Positions 58,250 through 64,000 of a stretch of DNA of 64,000 bases are shown piece by piece. Origin of the DNA: Sipunculus nudus (lineage: Eukaryota; Annelida; Sipuncula; Golfingiida; Sipunculidae); contig CM049306.1 in assembly GCA_026874595.1 (NCBI GenBank), forward strand, positions 51,558,519 through 51,622,518, given 5' to 3'. Within the stretch, counting starts at the first letter, position 1; each line of letters opens with the position of its first letter. The notes beneath the pieces are model-generated. The model searched no databases. It had not been told where the DNA came from and saw only the letters and a list, made by a program, of their open reading frames with translations. The translations under genes and the position numbers were made by a program.

Positions 58250-59600
58250 TATTCTTTCCGGAGTGCATCCTAATACTTCTACTTTACTCTCATATGATCG
58301 CACATTGTTGTTCACTAACAGATCGTTTACATATACCTTTTTTCTATCCAGTTATTAAAATAGATTGTTTTGCCTCACAAGGAACACTTTTATTATTCCT
58401 GGCATTTATAAATCAATCTTTTGCCTAACAATAGTAATATATCAATTAATGGATCTTTTTTTATAGTGTATAATAATTGTTACTGTAAACTTATCATTGC
58501 AAATAGCTACTTCTTGCTCTTCCAACCATTAATGAATAAAATAAATGAATATAAGTTTCTTTTTTCCTCAGCACAGAAGGAGCATAATCAATTTCCATTT
58601 TTACCAAACTTCAGTAAGAATGGATTGAGTAGTTTAAATCTATGTACTTTTTATATTTTTCTCATAAATTTTTTTACATGAATTTTTATTGTATTTCTGC
58701 TTTACATTAATAATTTGTCACAGTCTATATCTTAATCATATCAATCCCAGAGTCTTACGGCTCTTAAAATAATGTGTGTTTGTAAATTATGTCACGATAA
58801 AGTTGCATCTCACCTTGTTAATGCCGCCGCATCAATTATATGAAATATTAATATTTACCTTTAAGTGTATATACTACATTAAAAATTTAAATTTTATAAT
58901 AATTTTTTGTCTAACTTATCATTAATCAAATCCAAGATTTTTTTATCATGCAATAATGAGTTATTAAACTTCCAATATGATGGTCCTCATTCAATTCGTA
59001 TCGCATTTATTTCAATTTATACGGCTCCATGGTCTACACAAGTACGACGTAGTTGTTAAGTCTTTCATATTTTCTAGTGCACAAGCATTTCCGAGTATAT
59101 AATCCAGGCGTCAAGCTATAACAGGCTGCAATTTACACCAATATATTCCTTAATACTGTGATGGGAAATCCGCCATAGATCATGAAGGCCTGCAGTATTC
59201 GTTAAAAGGTTAAATGCCAGCCAGAACATTGTTATTGTTATGTGGTTTCCTGAAATGATGTCTAGATTGATTGTTATCTAACATTGAGATAAAATCTCCC
59301 TTTAATAATGAAATATTTTCACCACCCTCACATTTTGAAAGATTCTGTAAAACGTATTTTTTTTGGTCTTTCTACAAGGGGCATTTACATTGCAAATTCG
59401 GTAAAGTTTGTCCCTATTCTGACATAGCTCCACTTGATACCACCTACTAAGGAACTGAAATATTTACTAATATAGAAACCTCTCTGCTGTGCATGATTCA
59501 TTTTACCTTTCCATTCAAGCTCAACCTGCTTTACTAGATTTTCATCAAGATAGATCTCCTGTATACATGATGCTTGTATTCTTTCTCAACACAGTTTATT
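58250..59600 (-). pseudogene. Internally deleted Tx1-like LINE
   Basis: On the - strand the 5' half (59600 down to about 58890) reads pieces of an endonuclease: GLHDLWRISH, then DHGAV and IEINAIRIE, and GPSYWKFNNSLLHDKK, the last being very typical of L1-Tx1-like elements. The 3' half (about 58650 down to 58270) reads LCSFCAEEKRNLYSFILF and LLLGKRLIYKC, resembling the C-terminal Cys/His region of the same clade. The reverse transcriptase between them is gone. Stops and frameshifts are frequent. Confidence 0.5.
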
Positions 59601-59819
59601 ATGAATAGCTCTACGTCTGGTTTTGTTTCGGATGCCATGACAAATCCGGCTGGTTACCCGTATACTGTTTATAAATTGCACACAATTATATCCGTAACCG
59701 TTCGCGTAGTCTGGGACATTTCCTTGCTTAATTAGTGATGTACAGGTACAGTCCGAGCTAGGCGAAGCTATCGTCATGAGAAGGTTGTTTGGTGCCGATC
59801 CGACAGCTTTTTCTGTTCT

Positions 59820-60040
59820 TGGTTTGTATTCATCGGCGACTTAAATCCTTTTCGTTTGTATGTTTTCCTTGACTCAGGATTTGCGTCAATGGAGTTTCTC
59901 CGGGGTTGCTAATCCTGGAGAGGGAAGAGGACCCCGTTTGTTTGTTTGTTTTATGTCTGGCCGAGTTCTATAGGTCATTATTTTGCAGTAATCGTTTTTT
60001 ATATTACACAGTTGATAAAAACCAAACCTGAATTATTGTT
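59820..60040. other. No gene recognised
   Basis: Short unassigned stretch between the LINE relic and the tandem array. Confidence 0.4.
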
Positions 60041-62440
60041 TTTGGTCTAAATAGATCATTGATGCGCTAGATGCGATCCTCCCCAACATATCATGTTTTT
60101 GCCATATCTAAAAAAACTATAAACCTCAATTATATAAACTATAGCTTATTTTCTTCCTCTGAGTCTTTTCCATAACCTGTATTAATCATCTAGTCTCAAT
60201 CTTGTGTCACTTTGACAATGTGTCTGGCTGTTTGTCAGTTGTACTCAAATTGCTTGCTGGTTCAGGCGTCTCACATATAACATCTTACAGGCTACAGTTT
60301 TGCAGGAATCCTTTTGAAACTGGTGCATCTTATGTGTTACACTAATATCTCAAAAGATGTTTTTTTTTCGTTTTTCGGATATGGCCATTAGGGGGGCTGC
60401 ACCAACCTCCCCATCATATCATGTTTTGGCCATTTCTCCAAAATTATGAACCTTAACTACGTAAGGTAGAACCTCCATACCACATTATTTTTGGCCATAT
60501 TTCCGAAACCATAAACCTTACCTACATAAACTATAGCTCATTTTGTTCCCCTTAACCATCCCCACTTTTGTCTGGTTATCTGTTATCGCAGATGTGTCAG
60601 AATGTCTGTCTGTTCGTCTTTTGTTGTCAGTTTTGTCCGCTTGCTTCTTGTTTTGTCTGATATATCATTCTACAGGCCACAAGTCTCAGCAATCGCTCTA
60701 AGAGTCATCGAATTGATACAAAACCGACAACATGTTCCAACTGCCCGTCTGTCTGTCATTTAAACTTCCAGCGAGCGCTCGACCTCTGGTCGTCTAGTCT
60801 GTCTGTCTGTTTGTCTGTTTGTTTGTTTGTCCGCGCTCTCCTGGCCACAGTTTTGCCACAATAACCTTGAAACTAACAGGGATAATGGAAACAAAATTTT
60901 TTAAGGTGCCCTGTAGCTTTTGGTCAATATAGGTCAATGGTCAAGGTCAAGGTGATCGATAAACCTCGACATATTATTATACTCATCACTTGGTCAAAAA
61001 AGGTCGTATCAACCTAATCCTTACCTCATTTTGTTCGTCATTCCATTCCTCATGTCACGGTTTGAACTACCTTTGTTGACCTTGTGTTACCTTGTCAGTA
61101 TGTCTGTCTGTTCCTCTGTTGTTTTCAATTTTGACAACGGCCTACCTTGATGTTCTGTCTGACATTAAGTACACTACAGGCCACAATTTTGCACCAATCA
61201 TCTTGAAACTTACAGAGATGATGAAAAACTAAAATTCTAGATAGCCAATGTTTTTTTTTTGTTTATACAAGTCAATGGTCAAGGTCAAGGCCATCTAAAA
61301 ACCTCAAAACCTTATTTTCCTCATACCTTGGTAAAAAAAAAAATTGCCCTATCAACCTTATTCTTGCCTCATTCGTTCTGTTTTCCATCCCGATATGATG
61401 GAATGATCAACCTTTGTTGACCTTGTGGCACCTTGTCAGTATGTCTGTCCGTTTCTCTGTTGTTGTAAATTTTATCAACGGCCTTGATGTTCCCTCTGAC
61501 AATCACCACACTACAGGCCATAATTATAAAGCAATCACCTCGAAACTTACAGAGATATAGAAAACTTAAAATCTAGGTAGCCTGCAGATTTTTATTAATA
61601 AAGGTCATGGTCAAGGTCATCGAAAAACCTTAATACTTTAATTTCCTCATACCTTGGTAATATCAACCTCATTCGACGGTCATTTGTTCATTTTTGCATT
61701 CCCCAAATCAGGACTTTGAGTCTCCTTGGCAGCATGTCTGTCTGTTCTTCTGTTGTTTTCAATTTCGTCAACGGCCTCGATGTTCTCTCTGACATTTAGC
61801 ACTTTCCAGGCCACAATTTTGCAGTAATCGCTTTAATCCTGACATGGTTTATGGAAATCAAAAAGTTACAGGAACCGTTTTTTGGTCAATATTGGTCAAA
61901 GATCAAGGCCAAAGTAATAAAAAACAACAAACGAGATATTTCGAGATTTCAATAAGTGACACACTAGACGCCACAAGTTAGCAGGAATCCTTTTGAAACT
62001 GGTATATCCTATGTTTTTCCCTAATATGTGCAATTTTTTCTTGCAGTTTCTGAAAAAAAACCGCTAGAGGGGTGCACCATTAACACAACAACATATCATT
62101 TTTTTGCCATATCTGCAACAATATTAACCTTACCCACATGAACTACAGCTCATTTTTTTCCTTTATACCTTCTCCTTACACAAACTTTCGTTTTCCATAA
62201 GAACTTATGATGAATGTCTATTTAACCTTTTTATTTCAACATTCGGCCTTCCGGCAAACGTTCAACCTCAGGTTGTCTAGTTTGTTGCTTGCGCGAATCA
62301 GAGTATGTTGGTCAGTTCCGTTTGTCTGTTTGTTGCTTGCCAGAATCAGAGATTTCGGCAAGTATGTTGATCAGTTCCGTATGTCTGTTTGTATGTTTGT
62401 ATCTGTTCTGGATCAAAATGGCGACGTTTATGGTATTGCC
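60040..62440 (+). repeat. Long degenerate tandem array, ~300-bp units
   Basis: Recurring blocks are 'ctgtctgttc(g/c)tctgttgtt', 'caggccacaattttgca', 'aatc…cttgaaactta/taacag', 'tcaatggtcaaggtcaagg' and 'aaacctc…cctcataccttgg' (best seen near 60600, 60840, 61090, 61445, 61735 and 61800). A related block 'catatcatgtttttgccata' brackets it (60090, 60415 and 62090). The right edge has 'caacctcaggttgtctagt' (62262), similar to 'cgacctctggtcgtctagt' inside (60780). It probably is one or more non-autonomous elements with a tandem core. Confidence 0.6.
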
Positions 62441-64000
62441 GATAATTCTGTCTTACATCCGGTTCCGTTTTTAGCATACAAGTCGCAAAGTCACGACAAA
62501 TATGTCAGATACCTGGTTTTGTGGCGGAGTTAAATAAAATAAGACACCTTTTATATGTATGTTTAATTCTCTCTACAAGTTAAGGATGATCTTGTAACAG
62601 TGCAAAAAAAAAAAAAATAAAAAACATGCCAAAGTTCGCAGGCTTATTGAGGGTGGGTCAGACGGCTTCCAGCGCATACAGCAGGGTAAGGCAAAGGGGC
62701 TATTACACACCCTAGATAGGTGAGGCCAAACGGGGGGGGGGGGGGCCACGTTTGACCAAAATATAGACGGTTCATTCTGGAGGGGGAGCCCACGCCAAGA
62801 AAGTGGGATCGACAGTGAAAAAAGGGTCCCAAAAAATTAGGTTCAGTTTTTTAAAAGACAAAAGACGCTAGTTTTGCGGCTAATAAAGAAGCTCTTCAAA
62901 AAGCAACATAACAAATGAAAGTAGTTCAAACATTTTCGAAAGAAGTGAGAGGGCGGGCGACGGACAAGTTAAGGGAGGAATGTTAATGGAGGAATAGAAA
63001 GCCGAGGTTCAACGAATAAATCAGGGCGCTGCGGGGGAAATGAGTGAGAATCGGGAAACCTGGAGCTTCAATGGCACGTGACCGATCAGACAAGCTGATA
63101 CAGTTTACCCGACGGACCACAGTAATGGGACGTGATTCATTGAGAGTTTTTGGTGCTAGGGGCTATTTGAACCTACCGGAGAATTTGGTAACAGAATATA
63201 ATATTGCTTAAAACACTCATCATAAATAAAACCTCTTAATTATGATACTTAAAATAACATTTAAAAATGCAAAAGTACAGGTCATAACGGAGCAAACCCT
63301 GAATATATTAAAATGTAAGCCTGCTCAATTTGAAATCAGAAGGTCTCTGAATATTATCTGTATATTTGATGAAGCAAAAAAAAAAAGAGATTAAACTAAA
63401 TGAAAACTAGACATCTGAAAACATTAAATCTTGTAGATCAAGTGAGATTCGTTATATTCAAGAAAACTTATTCATCTAACACACCATTACTTCTTCCCGG
63501 AATGTCCTTGGTACAGCCGAACACACTACAGTCCCGGCATTGGACGCTTCGTAACCGACATGAAATAGTTCGGCTTTGCAGAGTCGGACAGTTGCCCATT
63601 TGTACAATAATACGTAAAAGTATCAATACATATAATAATTTAAATATGGAGGATATGATGCGGTCTGTTTGAAGTTCACATCAACCATGGTCATGATGGT
63701 ACCGATCATGGAGACAATTTAAAGGGAAACACACTTGCACTTAACTCTATATATTACCTTGCCTTAAATAATACCTCATGAAACGTCACAGGTATCTTAA
63801 ACTAGATAAGGCTCCCTGTCTAACTATTATTACGATCTAGTAACATATCGCTTCAAAGAAGAAGTATTATTCTTCACCATAAGTTCATTTGTTATCAAAG
63901 AAAAAATTGGCAGTACCTTCATTAAAACAAGAACAGAAATAATATTGTTTTTAATTTAGAATAGAAAAAATGGTGCATGTTACTTCTGACATAGTTAATC
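62441..64000. other. No gene recognised; poly-G tract
   Basis: Contains a poly-A/AAT stretch near 62605 and about 16 consecutive G near 62731. The frame 63400-63672 has no recognisable domain. No EGF-type exon is visible. Confidence 0.4.

Noticed and set aside
1-64000. CRISPR array or bacterial operon
   Set aside because: The tandem repeats lack unique spacers of constant length, and the window has introns, SINEs and LINEs typical of an animal genome.

Overview
The window looks like invertebrate animal DNA, most likely a bivalve mollusc. This is an inference from three things: AT-rich sequence with long introns, one-domain-per-exon EGF-like repeats of the MEGF/scavenger-receptor-F type, and a dense population of tRNA-derived SINEs, Ty3/gypsy relics, several LINE types, a Penelope-like fold-back and elements resembling the bivalve 'pearl'/Helitron-associated repeats. 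No bacterial gene organisation, tRNA or rRNA gene is evident.

The only host gene that looks functional is on the + strand. It is a gene for a protein with several EGF-like modules, starting with a signal-peptide exon (19625-19787) and continuing with symmetric phase-1/1 exons at 34577-34681, 34883-34972, 36541-36624 and 48928-49026. A tandem copy of one exon (35935-36018) has lost its splice acceptor. The gene probably continues past the window, because I see no terminal exon. A related but imperfect EGF-like exon lies upstream at 5528-5608.

Region 1-9.1 kb holds degenerate repeats, a SINE, a broken MADF-type gene (1899-3643), microsatellites and two CpG-rich MITE-like segments. Region 10.1-17.8 kb (- strand) is a decayed copy of a large invertebrate protein family carrying the GCDTTS motif. 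It is split by a young 5'-truncated LINE whose 1111-codon frame is still open. The LINE is bracketed by two 414-bp direct repeats that appear identical, an exceptionally large target-site duplication, and its 3' UTR consists of degenerate copies of the end of its own ORF.

Intron 1 of the EGF gene (19.8-34.6 kb) carries two Ty3/gypsy relics, both - strand and both without a recognisable reverse transcriptase, plus nested hAT-like MITEs. The last intron seen (36.6-48.9 kb) holds a Penelope-type hairpin with a hammerhead-ribozyme-like core, LINE reverse-transcriptase fragments, several tandem repeats and a 1.6-kb minisatellite. From 49 kb to the end the sequence is almost all repeats: a pearl/HINE-like element, an inverted-repeat pair, a second array of a GGTGGCGCCACC-bearing repeat, an internally deleted Tx1-like LINE and a long degenerate tandem array.
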